64,000 nucleotides of DNA from Micromonospora zamorensis (GCF_900090275.1 NZ_LT607755.1:4712001-4776000), one strand, 5' to 3'. Numbered from the stretch's first letter, positions 33,479-42,941 are shown. Translations and numbers: made by a program. The notes: generated from the letters alone by a model not told the origin.

Positions 33479-34686
33479 TCGGACTCCGACAACCATGCAG
33501 CGTAAACCCGTAAAGTTGTCGCCCCTCCCCCGCCGTGCCCAAGCCTGCCAGCGACGGTCCGAACATCCACACCGGCAGCGATCAGTTCGGTTGCCGAATA
33601 GTGTCTTAAGGCGTGTAGGTTCGTCGCGACCCCAAGGCGAACGGCCATCCGGCTGAAACGTTGGGTGGCCGTGTCCGGCACAAGCGGCGTACTACCGTCC
33701 GGATCCGGCGAGAACACGTAACCGTCAGCGGGCAGCGACAGACTGAGAGTCGACGCACGAGCCTCGCAGCGCGCCAGCTGTTCGCGCAACACCGCTATCG
33801 TCTCCACGTCCAAGGCCACCCGCCGCTGCTGGTGCGTCTTGGTGTCCTTCTCCCGCAGCTTCCCCGTGCCGTCCACGTACAGGGCGCTCCGCAGCGTCAG
33901 AACGGCCCCGTCCAGGTCGACGGCAGACCATCGCAGCGCACACAGCTCACTCCGTCGTGCCCCTGTCGTCATGGCCACCCACACGAACGCGCCCCAGTCT
34001 GGGTCCTTCCACGCCTCAGTGACCAACCGAGCCGCTTCCGGGGCCGATGGTGGGTGTGGGTTGGGCTGAGGCAGCCCAGGCTTTTCCGCTTGATCTGCCG
34101 GGTTGACGGCGATCCAGCGCCACCGGACGGCCCGGTTCAGGGCACCGGACAGGATCCAGTGAATCTGCCGAATCGAGGCCGGTGCCAACGGCTTGCACTC
34201 ATGCGGCCGGCACTTGTCGGTGCAGTCGTGCGGCCCTACCTTCCGGTGCTCGATGGCCTTCCGCGCGCCTCCACAGTGGTCCCGGCACTTCCGCAGCACC
34301 GCGTAGAACGACTCCAACGTCTCGGCGTCCAGTCGGCCCACCGGCAGCTTGCCCAGCAGCGGCCGGACGTGCTTGTTCAGCTTCCTGACGTATCCCTGCC
34401 GGGTCGACGTCTCCACGTCGAGCACTTCCAACCACCGGTCAAGCAGCTGATCGACGGTGGCACGGGTGCGCGGGTTGCGCCGGTCGTCCACCTGGGCGAG
34501 GAAGCGCGTACGCGCCTTCTCGGCTTCCTTCCGGGCGGTCGGGCCGGGCGGGACGGTCTCGGTCAGGTAATGCCGCTTCTTGGTGATGGGGTCGATGCCC
34601 GCGTAGACCTTCACCCTCAGTGAACCGCTGGGCAGCTCTTCGATCTCGCCGCGCTGGCGCTTCGCGCGCCCCGTCGATGTCCCCAT
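33415..34686 (-). CDS. Tyrosine integrase (site-specific recombinase)
   Basis: 423 residues, complete. The catalytic domain shows Arg in TTGARRSELCALRW, Lys in KTHQQRRV, HALRHYSATE (His-x-x-Arg), GRLGHGG and the nucleophile Tyr in LRVYAAW. The N-terminal arm and core-binding domain contain a Cys/His-rich insertion (CRDHC ... HDCTDKCRPHECKPL) that could bind zinc. The start lies 69 bases from the tRNA 3' end, the usual int/att layout of an integrative element. No excisionase or replication gene is adjacent, so the element looks decayed. Confidence 0.92.
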   Translation of the reverse strand: MGTSTGRAKRQRGEIEELPSGSLRVKVYAGIDPITKKRHYLTETVPPGPTARKEAEKARTRFLAQVDDRRNPRTRATVDQLLDRWLEVLDVETSTRQGYVRKLNKHVRPLLGKLPVGRLDAETLESFYAVLRKCRDHCGGARKAIEHRKVGPHDCTDKCRPHECKPLAPASIRQIHWILSGALNRAVRWRWIAVNPADQAEKPGLPQPNPHPPSAPEAARLVTEAWKDPDWGAFVWVAMTTGARRSELCALRWSAVDLDGAVLTLRSALYVDGTGKLREKDTKTHQQRRVALDVETIAVLREQLARCEARASTLSLSLPADGYVFSPDPDGSTPLVPDTATQRFSRMAVRLGVATNLHALRHYSATELIAAGVDVRTVAGRLGHGGGGATTLRVYAAWLSESDQRAASALSARMPSRSGPRSN

Positions 34687-34754
34687 GGAGACGACCGTAG
34701 CTCGCTCGCACCACGCGTAGCCCCACGGAAAGATCGCTGACCTAGCATTTGTGC

Positions 34755-34831
34755 TGGTGGGGCGGGCGGGGCTCGAACCCGCGACCGAGGGATTATGAGT
34801 CCCCTGCTCTAACCGGCTGAGCTACCGCCCC
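34755..34831 (-). tRNA. tRNA with CAT anticodon (Ile2 or elongator Met)
   Basis: A full cloverleaf runs from GGGGCGG (5' end at 34831) to the paired CCGCCCC and an encoded CCA (34755-34757). The anticodon loop is CTCATAA. The anticodon stem region (GCAGGGGACTCATAATCCCT) resembles tRNA-Ile2, whose C34 is modified by TilS to read AUA, but elongator tRNA-Met cannot be excluded. Its 3' end faces the integrase and is the probable attachment site. Confidence 0.88.
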
Positions 34832-34897
34832 TCACACCGCGCCGGATCTTATCCCGCCCGGTGGATCACGGGCCAGCAGCGATCCGGCTCCACCTCA

Positions 34898-36580
34898 TCA
34901 CCGCCGTCGTCGCTTCAACAGCACGATGGGCAACGCGAGGATAACAGTGAGCAGCCAGCCGACTGCGATGACGCCCCAGAACCAACCCTCGCTCGGCTCA
35001 CTGTCGTCGACGAACATGCCGATGGTCAGCAGCAGGCAGAAGCCGCCCATCAGCAGGGTGCCCAGCCCGCTGAGCACCATCACCGGGATCTCCCACCAGG
35101 ATCGTCCGCTGGGTTCAACCTGCTCGGCAACTGGTCTGGGCTGCGGGATCTGGTCCGGTGTGCGGGCCGGCATGCTGACGTGCCGGTCGGCCGGCACCCG
35201 GGCGTCGATGATCTGGGCTGCCTCCGGGGGCAACTCGAACAGGGTCGGCTCGATGTCCAGCACTATGGCGTCCGCGCCGATCAGTTGACGCGCGCCGTCC
35301 GGCCAGGTGAGCAGGGCGGAGCAGTCGTCGTAGCGGACGGTCAGCGGCCGCTGCCCTCTGAGGTAGCTCACACCGTCCGTGCCGATACGGAGCCCACCGG
35401 CACCCTCCTTCGACGCGTACGTCGTGCCATCAACGACGCCGGCGGAGTGGGTGGGCGCGGCGACGAAGCCCGCCCAGTCGGCGGTGTGGCCGCCGGGCAC
35501 CATCAGCAGCGCCGAGGCCGTCACCTCGCCGGCCACCTCGTGCAGGTCGGCGAGGCTGACGGCCTTCAACTCGGCCCGGTGCTCGTCGATGGTGGAGTTC
35601 GGGTGCCCGGTCAGCACGTTGAGAGCGTACGAGGGCAACCGCGCGGCATCGACCTCGGCGGTGCCGAGGACGTCCGCCCGCTTGGCGACGGTGGCGTCCA
35701 GGTCCGCCTGCTCGATCCGCCCCACTCGCATCTTTGCCAGTACGTCGACGAAGCCGCCGAGCACCGCGTCCTGCTTCTCCGGCAGCGCGTCGGCGAGTGC
35801 CCGCAGCATGGCGTACCCGTCGCCGCGGGGCTCGTAGCCCGTCGTGGTGGCGTAGGAGAGGCCGGCGTCCTGGCGCAGTGACCGGTACAGCTCGCGCTCC
35901 AGCACGCCGGCGAAGATGTTCGCGGCGGTGCTCCGTCGTACCACCGAGTCGAGCACCACGGCGCGGGCGCCGTTGACGAAGTAGGCAGGCGTCTGCGGCA
36001 GCGCCGACGACGCCACCGGGACCGGCTGCCGGACCCCGGTGGGAAGTGCCAGCCGTAGCCCGGCGGGCACCCGGTCACCGGCGATCCAGAGCACGGCGTT
36101 CTCCCGGGTGAACCACCGGGCCGCCCACTCGCGCAGGTCGTCGGTGGTGAGCGCGCCCAGCCCCCACTCCGGGTAGCTGCTCAACCCGAAGTCCCGGGCG
36201 CCGTGCCGCCACAGAGGGATCTCGTCGATCGCGGTGGCGCCCCGGCTGCTCCACTCGGTACGCAGGATCTCCTTCTCGACGTTGAGCCGGGCTGTCGGCA
36301 GGTCGGAGAGGTGCCCGCAGACGGCGGTGAGGAAAGAGGCGATGTCCGCCTCCGAGCCCTGGGTGTGGAACATGGTGAACGCGGGGGCCGTCGCACCGTT
36401 GACGTGGTAGTCGGCCAGACCGAGCGGTGCGAGCGCGAGGTGCTCGACGAGGTGGGTGACGCCGGCGCGGGCGAGGGTCTCGTCGGCGGTGCCGACCCGG
36501 AAGGTCAACCCGGCGTGCATCGGCCCTCCGGTGGGGGCCAGCAGCGTGGGCACGCCGTCCACGTCCAGGTGCTGGATCAC
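34898..36580 (-). CDS. Membrane-anchored M16-family peptidase
   Basis: 560 residues starting with GTG at 36580, which overlaps the upstream stop (GTGA). The inverted zinc motif HLVEH (His43, Glu46, His47) is present and a third ligand is expected in the Glu-rich helix EKEILRTE (~102-109). A second M16-like lobe follows. After ~440 residues a Pro-rich linker leads to two membrane helices and a KRRRR tail. Usual M16 enzymes are soluble, so the C-terminal anchor is notable. Substrate unknown. Confidence 0.85.
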   Translation of the reverse strand: MIQHLDVDGVPTLLAPTGGPMHAGLTFRVGTADETLARAGVTHLVEHLALAPLGLADYHVNGATAPAFTMFHTQGSEADIASFLTAVCGHLSDLPTARLNVEKEILRTEWSSRGATAIDEIPLWRHGARDFGLSSYPEWGLGALTTDDLREWAARWFTRENAVLWIAGDRVPAGLRLALPTGVRQPVPVASSALPQTPAYFVNGARAVVLDSVVRRSTAANIFAGVLERELYRSLRQDAGLSYATTTGYEPRGDGYAMLRALADALPEKQDAVLGGFVDVLAKMRVGRIEQADLDATVAKRADVLGTAEVDAARLPSYALNVLTGHPNSTIDEHRAELKAVSLADLHEVAGEVTASALLMVPGGHTADWAGFVAAPTHSAGVVDGTTYASKEGAGGLRIGTDGVSYLRGQRPLTVRYDDCSALLTWPDGARQLIGADAIVLDIEPTLFELPPEAAQIIDARVPADRHVSMPARTPDQIPQPRPVAEQVEPSGRSWWEIPVMVLSGLGTLLMGGFCLLLTIGMFVDDSEPSEGWFWGVIAVGWLLTVILALPIVLLKRRRR

Positions 36581-37524
36581 GACTGGCCACCCTTCGCGTA
36601 CGCCTCGGCACGGTACTCCGTGAAGCCGTCGACCCCACCGACGTAGTTCCAGGGGTACTTCGAGCCCAGGTTGCCGAGGGCGGTGAACTGGGTCGCGGCG
36701 GCGACCCACTGGTCGGTGAGGCAGAGCATGAGCGCGAAGGTCGAGCGGACCCAGACCCAGCCGGCCCCGTGGGTGAACGCCGGGTGCAGCACGGACCGTT
36801 CCGCAGCCTGTGCGATCTCGTCGATCACCGCCGGCTGTGCCAGGTAGTCGGCGCTCTCCTGGTCGTCGTCGATGTCCAGCCAGCGTTCCAGGTGCGCGTC
36901 GGCGATCAGTACGGCGTTGGGTGCCCCGTCGGGCGCGGTCCGGGCGCACTCCCGGGCAAAGGCGAACATCCGGTCCCAGTCGCCGCTCCACTTCGGGCAG
37001 AGCTGCTGGAGCAGGCTGGTCTGTGCGGGCAGGTGGTGGGGGTGGTGATGGGCCAGGCGGTCGTAGCGGCGGCGCGCCTCGGACTGGCCCAGCTCCAGAC
37101 CACGGGCGATGGCGAGTCGCTCGGTCCAGGCCGACGGGTCGTCCGGGTACCGGGCGGTGACGTCGATGAGCACCTGCTCGGCGCGACGCAGGTGCTCGTG
37201 GAACTGGTCGAACTGGGACCGGCTGACATGTCGGGCCCGGTCGGCGCTGCGGATCCGCCAGCCGTCGCAGATGAGGTGGGTGCCGTGCAGGGTGCCGGCC
37301 AGTTGATCGGTGGGGTCGTCGTCGTACACGTGATGCAGGAACGCCCCGGACCCGACGTGGTCGCCGGCCTCCCTGACGAGCAGTGTGTGGAGCGCGGGGT
37401 CCCGGTCGGCGAACAACGCCTGCACGGCGGGCCAGTCGGCGGCGTCGAGCGCCTTACGCAGGTCGTTGACCTCGGGGTACGCGGCACCGGCGTCGAAGGT
37501 GGGGGCCGGTAGAGGGGCGGGCAT
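36577..37524 (-). CDS. DUF4034/TPR-like protein
   Basis: 315 residues. Repeated helical pairs with Trp and His (DLRKALDAADWPAVQALF, HLPAQTSLLQQLCPKWSGDW in part, NLGSKYPWNYVGG) resemble DUF4034-type TPR-like proteins. The start at the ATG at 37524 is chosen because TATGAT (37532-37537) would serve as -10 box with transcription starting at that ATG; an upstream ATG at 37536 lies inside this box. It overlaps the M16 peptidase gene by four bases, so the two probably work together, perhaps as chaperone or substrate adaptor (inferred). Confidence 0.65.
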   Translation of the reverse strand: MPAPLPAPTFDAGAAYPEVNDLRKALDAADWPAVQALFADRDPALHTLLVREAGDHVGSGAFLHHVYDDDPTDQLAGTLHGTHLICDGWRIRSADRARHVSRSQFDQFHEHLRRAEQVLIDVTARYPDDPSAWTERLAIARGLELGQSEARRRYDRLAHHHPHHLPAQTSLLQQLCPKWSGDWDRMFAFARECARTAPDGAPNAVLIADAHLERWLDIDDDQESADYLAQPAVIDEIAQAAERSVLHPAFTHGAGWVWVRSTFALMLCLTDQWVAAATQFTALGNLGSKYPWNYVGGVDGFTEYRAEAYAKGGQS

Positions 37525-37579
37525 GGCGGCGATCATAGATGATCAATTACGGCTGTGGGGTCCTCGTTTGAGGCGGGGC

Positions 37580-38818
37580 TCAGCCGGCGCGCAACTCCTC
37601 CAGCACCTCTCCGGCGGCGCGCCAGCCGCTGGCGAGAGCGCCCTGGATGGACGGGCTGTCGCGGTGGTCACCGGCCACGAACAGCCCTTCTCCCAACGAC
37701 ACGGGCTTGCGTAGCCGCCCCTGCGGTGGTGGCGCGGCGGGCAGCGCGTTCGGGACGGCCACTGTGGTGAGGTGTGTCCAGTCGGCGGTGGAACGGCCAT
37801 ACAGCCGGGTCAACTCGGCCCGTATGGTCGCCTCGGGTGGGGCGCTCGGGCCGACCACCGACGTGGCGACGAGGTGTCGTCCGGTGGGCGCGTACGTCGG
37901 GGCGGCGTTGCTGAGCACCACCGTGTTCGCCACGATCTCGCGCCGGTCGCCGTCGACGAGCAGGATCGGTTCGGTCAGCGGCGGCTCGGGCGCGCTGTGG
38001 TAGTAGGTGGTGTAGCTGTGCATCCGTACCGTGGCCAGGGTCGGCAGCAGCGCGGACGCGGCGGGTGGGTCGACGGCGACCACGACGGCCCGGCAGCGGA
38101 TGTCGCCGGCCTGGGTGCGGACCCGACCGGGGGCGACTTCGGCGACCGGCATGTCCAGGTCGAGCAGGTCGGCGGGGAGCGGGTCGGCGATGGCCCGGGG
38201 CAGCGCGGCCATTCCCTCGGCGGGCAGGCCGATGCGGCCGCGGGCGAACGACCGCAGCACCATCGCGAGGACGTGGCTGGACGTGGCCAGTTCCTGGTCG
38301 ATGAACACACCGGACAGGAACGGCCGCAGCAGCTCCTCGATGATCGCGTCGGAGAGGCCCGCCCGGCGGAGCGCGGTCTCGGCGCTGGTCTCCGGTGCGG
38401 CGAGCAGCCGGGACGTGGGCAGTGTGGCGCAGCCGGTGGCGAGCGCGGCGAAGCGCAGCCGGTCGCGCAGGGAGCCGATGCCGGCGAGCGCGGTGCCGGG
38501 GGCGCCGGTCGGCTCCCGCAACGGGTTGACCAGCCGCAGCAGGTCGTCGCCCTTGCGCACCAGCACGCCGGAGGTGAAGTACCCGAGGTCGAGCCGGTCG
38601 GTGTCGAGCAGCGTGCCGAGCCGGGGGTAGGCGGTGTTGAGCACCTGGAAGCCCCGGTCGACGAGGTGTCCGTCGACCACGTCGGTGGCGACCCGGCCGC
38701 CGAGTCGCCCGCTGGCCTCCAGCAGCCGCCAGGGCACGCCGGCGCGGTGCAGCCGGCGGGCGGCGGCGAGGCCGGCCAGGCCGCCGCCGACGATGACCAC
38801 GTCGGTCTCAGCCAGCAT
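37580..38818 (-). CDS. FAD-dependent oxidoreductase, amine-oxidase/desaturase fold
   Basis: 412 residues from the ATG at 38818. The FAD motif is VIVGGGLAGLAAARRLHRAGVPW (in part), then GGRVATD as in protoporphyrinogen-oxidase/phytoene-desaturase-like flavoproteins. The C-terminal GLFVAGDHRDSPSIQGAL is the second FAD motif of this family, with GDH in place of GDA. The substrate is unknown but may be a lipid or isoprenoid. The start overlaps the MMPL stop by 11 bases, so the two are co-translated. Confidence 0.88.
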   Translation of the reverse strand: MLAETDVVIVGGGLAGLAAARRLHRAGVPWRLLEASGRLGGRVATDVVDGHLVDRGFQVLNTAYPRLGTLLDTDRLDLGYFTSGVLVRKGDDLLRLVNPLREPTGAPGTALAGIGSLRDRLRFAALATGCATLPTSRLLAAPETSAETALRRAGLSDAIIEELLRPFLSGVFIDQELATSSHVLAMVLRSFARGRIGLPAEGMAALPRAIADPLPADLLDLDMPVAEVAPGRVRTQAGDIRCRAVVVAVDPPAASALLPTLATVRMHSYTTYYHSAPEPPLTEPILLVDGDRREIVANTVVLSNAAPTYAPTGRHLVATSVVGPSAPPEATIRAELTRLYGRSTADWTHLTTVAVPNALPAAPPPQGRLRKPVSLGEGLFVAGDHRDSPSIQGALASGWRAAGEVLEELRAG

Positions 38819-40925
38819 CGCGCGCCTCCCGCTCACCGTTCGCCCGGGACAGCCGGCCCGGCCACCAGATCTTCGGCCCGATGTCGTACGCGAGTGCGGG
38901 CACCAGCAGCGACCGGACGATGATCGTGTCGATCAGTACCCCGATCGCGACCGCCGTACCCAACTCGACGAGCACCACCAGGGGCAACACGGCGAGGGCG
39001 GAGAAGGTCGCGGCGAGCACGATGCCGGCGGAGGTGATCACCCCGCCGGTGACGGCCAGGCCGGCGAGCACACCGGCGCGGGTGCCGCGCTTGACCGACT
39101 CCTCCCGGACCCGACTCATCAGGAAGATGTTGTAGTCGATGCCGAGCGCGACCAGGAACACGAACGCGAACAGCGGGAACGACGAGTCCACGCCGGGAAA
39201 GTCGAAGACGTGGCGGAACAGGATCGCGCAGAGGCCGAGTGTCGCCCCGAAGCTGAGCAGCACGGTGGCGATCAGCAGCACCGGGGCGATCAGCGCGCGG
39301 AGCAGCAGGGCCAGGATGACCGCGATGACCACCAGCACCACCGGGATGATGACGTTCTGGTCGCGCTTCGCGGCGTCCGAGGTGTCCACGTTGATCGCGG
39401 TGAAGCCGCCGACCACGGCGTCCGCGCCGGGCACCTGGTGTACGGCCACCCGCAGCTCGCGGAGGGTCCGCTCGGCGCCGTCGCTGTCGGGTGGGTCGGC
39501 CAGGGTCGCCTCCAGCTGGACCCGCCCGTCGACGACCTTCGGGGTGGCGCTCGGATCGGGTGGGCCGGTCTGCGGGCCGGTGGAGAGCGGGCGGACGTCG
39601 GCCACGCCGGGCACGCCCTGCGCCACCTGGGTGACCTGCCGGGCGGTCTGTTCGGTGGTGAAGATGGTGGCCGGGCTGCCCGTGCCGGCCGGGTAGTGCC
39701 GCGCGATCACCTCCTCGCCGTCGACCGAGTCGGTGCGCTGGGTGAACAGGTCGGACTGGCCGAGGGTGGTGGCGCCGAGCTGGGTGAGCCCGAGCGTGAG
39801 GACGGCCAGTACGACCGCGGTGCTCAGCCAGATCGGTCGGGCGTGCCGGGCCACGAAGCCGGCGATGCGGCTCCAGATGCCGTGCTCGGCGCGTGGGTCG
39901 GCCTGATCCTCCCGGGGCCGTCGGGGCCAGAACGCCCAACGGCCGCCGAGCACCAGCAGCGCGGGCAGGAAGGTGAGCATCACCAGCAGGGTGGCGCCGA
40001 TGCCGATGGCGGCGACCGGGCCGAGCGCCCGGTTGGAGTTGAGGCTGGACAGCAGCAGGCAGAGCAGGCTGACGATGACCGTGCCGCCGGACGCGATGAT
40101 GGCCGGCGCGGCGCCCTTCCACGCGGTGCGCATGGCGGCCCAGGGACGGTCGTGGCGGTGTAGCTCCTCCCGGTAGCGGGCGATCAGCAGCAGCGCGTAG
40201 TCGGTGCCCGCGCCGAAGACCAGCACGGTGAGGATGCCCTGGGCCTGCCCGTTGAGCTTCACCACGTCGGCGTCGGCGAGCAGGTAGACGAACACCGAGG
40301 CGAGGGCGTACGACATGCCGGCGGCCAGCAGCGGAAAGATCCAGAGCACCGGGCTGCGGTAGACGACCAGCAGGATGATCAGCACCACGACCAGGGTGAC
40401 CAGCAGCAGTGGCCCGTCGATGGCGGAGAACACCTTGATCAGGTCGGCGAGCAGGCCGGCCGGTCCGGAGACGTCCACGGTGAGGCCGTCCCGGTCCCCG
40501 CCGGTGATGTCGCGCAGCTGTTCGACGACAGTGCCGATCTCCTCGCCCTCGGCGTCGTCCACCGGTACGACGATCTGGAGTGCCTGGCCGTCCTCGCTGG
40601 GGATGGGCGGGGGCAGCGGGGCGACCACGCCGGGCACCTGGGCGAACCGGGCCGCGTCGGCGCTCACCCGCTGCCGGTCGGCGTCGGTGATCCCGGAGGG
40701 CCGCTCGTAGACGACCAGAGCCGGGATGGTCTGCCGGTCGACGAACTCACCGGCGAGATCCTGGGCGCGGGTCGCCTCGGCGTCAGTGGGCAGGAATGCG
40801 GCGTTGTCGTTGGTGGCGACCTCGCTGAGGCGCCCGGCGTACGGGCCGGCCACGCCGCCGATCACCAGCCAGGCCAGCACGACCGCCACCGCGATCAGCG
40901 TGGCCCTGCCGCCTCGTCCGGACAT
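38808..40925 (-). CDS. MMPL-family (RND) transporter
   Basis: 705 residues with GGAG five bases before the ATG at 40925. Helix 1 is followed by a large external loop (~35-170), then five helices, a second external loop (~370-510) and five helices. GAGTDYALLLIARYREELHR in part and ALGIDYNIFLMSRVREE carry the paired Asp-Tyr proton-relay motif of MmpL proteins. These export lipids or other hydrophobic compounds; with the co-translated flavoenzyme this may be a make-and-export pair. Confidence 0.92.
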   Translation of the reverse strand: MSGRGGRATLIAVAVVLAWLVIGGVAGPYAGRLSEVATNDNAAFLPTDAEATRAQDLAGEFVDRQTIPALVVYERPSGITDADRQRVSADAARFAQVPGVVAPLPPPIPSEDGQALQIVVPVDDAEGEEIGTVVEQLRDITGGDRDGLTVDVSGPAGLLADLIKVFSAIDGPLLLVTLVVVLIILLVVYRSPVLWIFPLLAAGMSYALASVFVYLLADADVVKLNGQAQGILTVLVFGAGTDYALLLIARYREELHRHDRPWAAMRTAWKGAAPAIIASGGTVIVSLLCLLLSSLNSNRALGPVAAIGIGATLLVMLTFLPALLVLGGRWAFWPRRPREDQADPRAEHGIWSRIAGFVARHARPIWLSTAVVLAVLTLGLTQLGATTLGQSDLFTQRTDSVDGEEVIARHYPAGTGSPATIFTTEQTARQVTQVAQGVPGVADVRPLSTGPQTGPPDPSATPKVVDGRVQLEATLADPPDSDGAERTLRELRVAVHQVPGADAVVGGFTAINVDTSDAAKRDQNVIIPVVLVVIAVILALLLRALIAPVLLIATVLLSFGATLGLCAILFRHVFDFPGVDSSFPLFAFVFLVALGIDYNIFLMSRVREESVKRGTRAGVLAGLAVTGGVITSAGIVLAATFSALAVLPLVVLVELGTAVAIGVLIDTIIVRSLLVPALAYDIGPKIWWPGRLSRANGEREARDAG

Positions 40926-41045
40926 CCGCACTCCACCCCAAGGATCGACGCATGAATCGACGCAGCGGGAACCTGAGCGTCGACATCGACCATCCTGCCG
41001 CTCAGGCAGGCCGAGGGAGGGTGAAACCGGGGCCGAGCACACGAA

Positions 41046-41076
41046 AACGCCCGTCGGCCGGAGGCCGACGGGCGTT
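41046..41076 (-). terminator. Terminator of tRNA-Asn
   Basis: A 14-bp perfect stem (41046-41059 with 41063-41076) and 3-base loop, followed on the minus strand by TTTTCG, lies 12 bases after the tRNA-Asn 3' end. A classical intrinsic terminator. Confidence 0.85.
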
Positions 41077-41087
41077 GGGTGGAGAAG

Positions 41088-41160
41088 CTCCCCCGATTGG
41101 ACTCGAACCAATAACCTGCCGGTTAACAGCCGGCTGCTCTGCCAATTGAGCTACAGGGGA
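41088..41160 (-). tRNA. tRNA-Asn (GTT)
   Basis: 73 bases. Acceptor TCCCCTG pairs with CGGGGGA, discriminator G; the D arm GCTCAATTGGCAGAGC, anticodon stem-loop with GTT (CTGTTAACC) and T arm GGTTCGAGTCC are all regular. CCA is not encoded. Confidence 0.95.
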
Positions 41161-41455
41161 TCGTGCACCGCTCGGAATCGGATCTCGCCGACGCCGTGCG
41201 ACGGGACAAGAGTACAGGACATTCCCCGGTGGTGGTCCAGTGGGTTCCGCCCCACCGCCCGATGATCAAGACGCGCAGGTCACGGTCCGGGAGGCATCGA
41301 CAATCGGGGTAAATCGCCATCCGGGCACAAGCATGCTTGAGCGGAGAGCAGGATGGGTAGTTAGCTGCGGACAGAGGACGCAGGCGCGAATTGGTCGCCT
41401 TCCGACGGGGCAACTCGACGGAGCGACAGGCGCGTCAGGTACGGAAGGAGCCGCC

Positions 41456-41869
41456 ATGCGCGGAAAGATCATGTTTCTTGGCGGGCTGGCTGCGGGATTC
41501 GTCCTGGGCGCCCGTGCCGGCCGGGAAAAGTACGAGGAGCTCGTTGTTCGGGGCCGCAAGGTGCTCGACCACCCGACCGTCCAGGAGGCGGCCGGGGTCG
41601 CGCAGGCCCAGGCCAACAAGTTCTACAGCGAGGGCAAGGACAAGCTCGGCCAGACCAAACTGGGCGAGAAGCTGGGCAGCGGCAACGGTAACGGCAGCAC
41701 CGGCAAGCAGGAGCTGACCGCCGCCGACGACGCGTTCGCCGGCACGCCCGCAACCGTGGGCGCCAAGGCGGGCACCAGCACGGTCGGCACGACCTCCGGG
41801 TCGCCGTCGTCCACCAACAACCCCCGCACCAAGCCGTCCGGCTCGGGCACGAACGCCAGCACGCTCTGA
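41456..41869 (+). CDS. YtxH-like small protein
   Basis: 137 residues, with GGAAGGAG before the ATG. The N terminus MRGKIMFLGGLAAGFVLGARAGREKYEEL is the YtxH-type membrane-proximal glycine-rich helix followed by the conserved AGREKYEE. A helical middle and a Ser/Thr/Gly-rich low-complexity tail follow. It is probably anchored by the N-terminal helix; function is unknown, though YtxH proteins are linked to stress. Confidence 0.8.
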   Translation: MRGKIMFLGGLAAGFVLGARAGREKYEELVVRGRKVLDHPTVQEAAGVAQAQANKFYSEGKDKLGQTKLGEKLGSGNGNGSTGKQELTAADDAFAGTPATVGAKAGTSTVGTTSGSPSSTNNPRTKPSGSGTNASTL

Positions 41870-41884
41870 CCAACCGCACGTCGA

Positions 41885-41914
41885 CGGGCCGGTCGCCGCA
41901 GGGCGACCGGCCCG
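41885..41914. terminator. 13-bp hairpin between convergent genes
   Basis: CGGGCCGGTCGCC (41885-41897) and its exact complement (41902-41914) flank a 4-base loop, between the YtxH-like gene and the isomerase stop. Bidirectional terminator. Confidence 0.75.
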
Positions 41915-41933
41915 TGGTCTGTCCGAGGTGCGG

Positions 41934-42941
41934 TCAGTCCTTGCTGCTGAACGCCGCGTCGAAGGCAGCGCTCGGGGCGTCGAAGGCCAGCCGGCGGACG
42001 AACTGCAACGCCTCCGGGGCGCCGACGAGCCGGTCCATGCCGGCGTCCTCCCACTCGATCGAGATCGGGCCGGTGTAGCCGATCGCGTTCAGCGCGCGGA
42101 AGCAGTCTTCCCACGGCACGTCGCCGTGCCCGGTGGAGACGAAGTCCCACCCGCGGCGCAGGTCGGCCCAGGGCAGGTGCGAGGCGAGTCGGCCACGCCG
42201 GCCGTCCCCGGTGCGCACCTTGGCGTCCTTGCAGTCCACGTGGTAAATCCGGTCGGCGAAGTCGAAGATGAAGTTCACCGGGTCCAGCTCCTGCCACACG
42301 AAGTGCGACGGGTCCCAGTTCAGCCCGAACGCGGGCCGGTTGCCGATGGCCTCCAGCGTCCGCTTCGTCGTCCAGTAGTCGTACGCGATCTCGCTGGGGT
42401 GCACCTCATGGGCGAACCGCACCCCCACCTCGTCGAACACGTCGAGGATCGGGTTCCACCGGTCGGCGAAGTCCTGGTAGCCGCGCTCGATCATCGACGG
42501 CGGCACCGGCGGGAACATCGCCAGGGTGTGCCAGATCGACGAGCCGGTGAAGCCGACGACGGTCTTCACCCCGAGCTTGGCCGCCGCCCGCGCGGTGTCC
42601 TTGATCTCCTCGGCGGCCCGCTGGCGGACCCCCTCGGGCTCTCCGTCGCCCCAGATCCGACCGGGCAGGATGTCCTGGTGCCGCTCGTCGATCGGGTGGT
42701 CACAAACCGCCTGACCGACCAGGTGGTTGGAGATCGTGAAGACCTCAAGGTTGTGCTTCGCGAGAGTCTCCCGCTTGCGCTCGACGTAGGAGTCGTCGGC
42801 GAGCGCCTTGTCGACCTCGAAGTGGTCGCCCCAGCAGGCGATCTCCAGGCCGTCGTAGCCCCACTCGGAGGCGAGCCGGCAGACCTCCTCGAACGGAAGG
42901 TCGGCCCACTGGCCGGTGAAGAGCGTGATGGGTCGCGCCAT
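41934..42941 (-). CDS. Sugar phosphate isomerase/epimerase, TIM barrel
   Basis: 335 residues. The xylose-isomerase-like AP-endonuclease-2 fold is shown by [14 protein letters not shown], the metal ligands in [13 protein letters not shown] (Glu), LNWDPSHF (Asp and His), HVDCKDAK and [11 protein letters not shown] (Glu). Related enzymes handle inositol-derived or keto-sugars (IolE/IolH-like). No signal peptide. It is downstream of the lectin genes but separated by a 1-kb stretch with a kinase remnant. Confidence 0.9.
   Translation of the reverse strand: MARPITLFTGQWADLPFEEVCRLASEWGYDGLEIACWGDHFEVDKALADDSYVERKRETLAKHNLEVFTISNHLVGQAVCDHPIDERHQDILPGRIWGDGEPEGVRQRAAEEIKDTARAAAKLGVKTVVGFTGSSIWHTLAMFPPVPPSMIERGYQDFADRWNPILDVFDEVGVRFAHEVHPSEIAYDYWTTKRTLEAIGNRPAFGLNWDPSHFVWQELDPVNFIFDFADRIYHVDCKDAKVRTGDGRRGRLASHLPWADLRRGWDFVSTGHGDVPWEDCFRALNAIGYTGPISIEWEDAGMDRLVGAPEALQFVRRLAFDAPSAAFDAAFSSKD

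Noticed and set aside
34755..34831. Second attachment copy of the tRNA 3' end within the window
   Set aside because: No matching direct repeat was found by eye to the left; a computed search would be needed.
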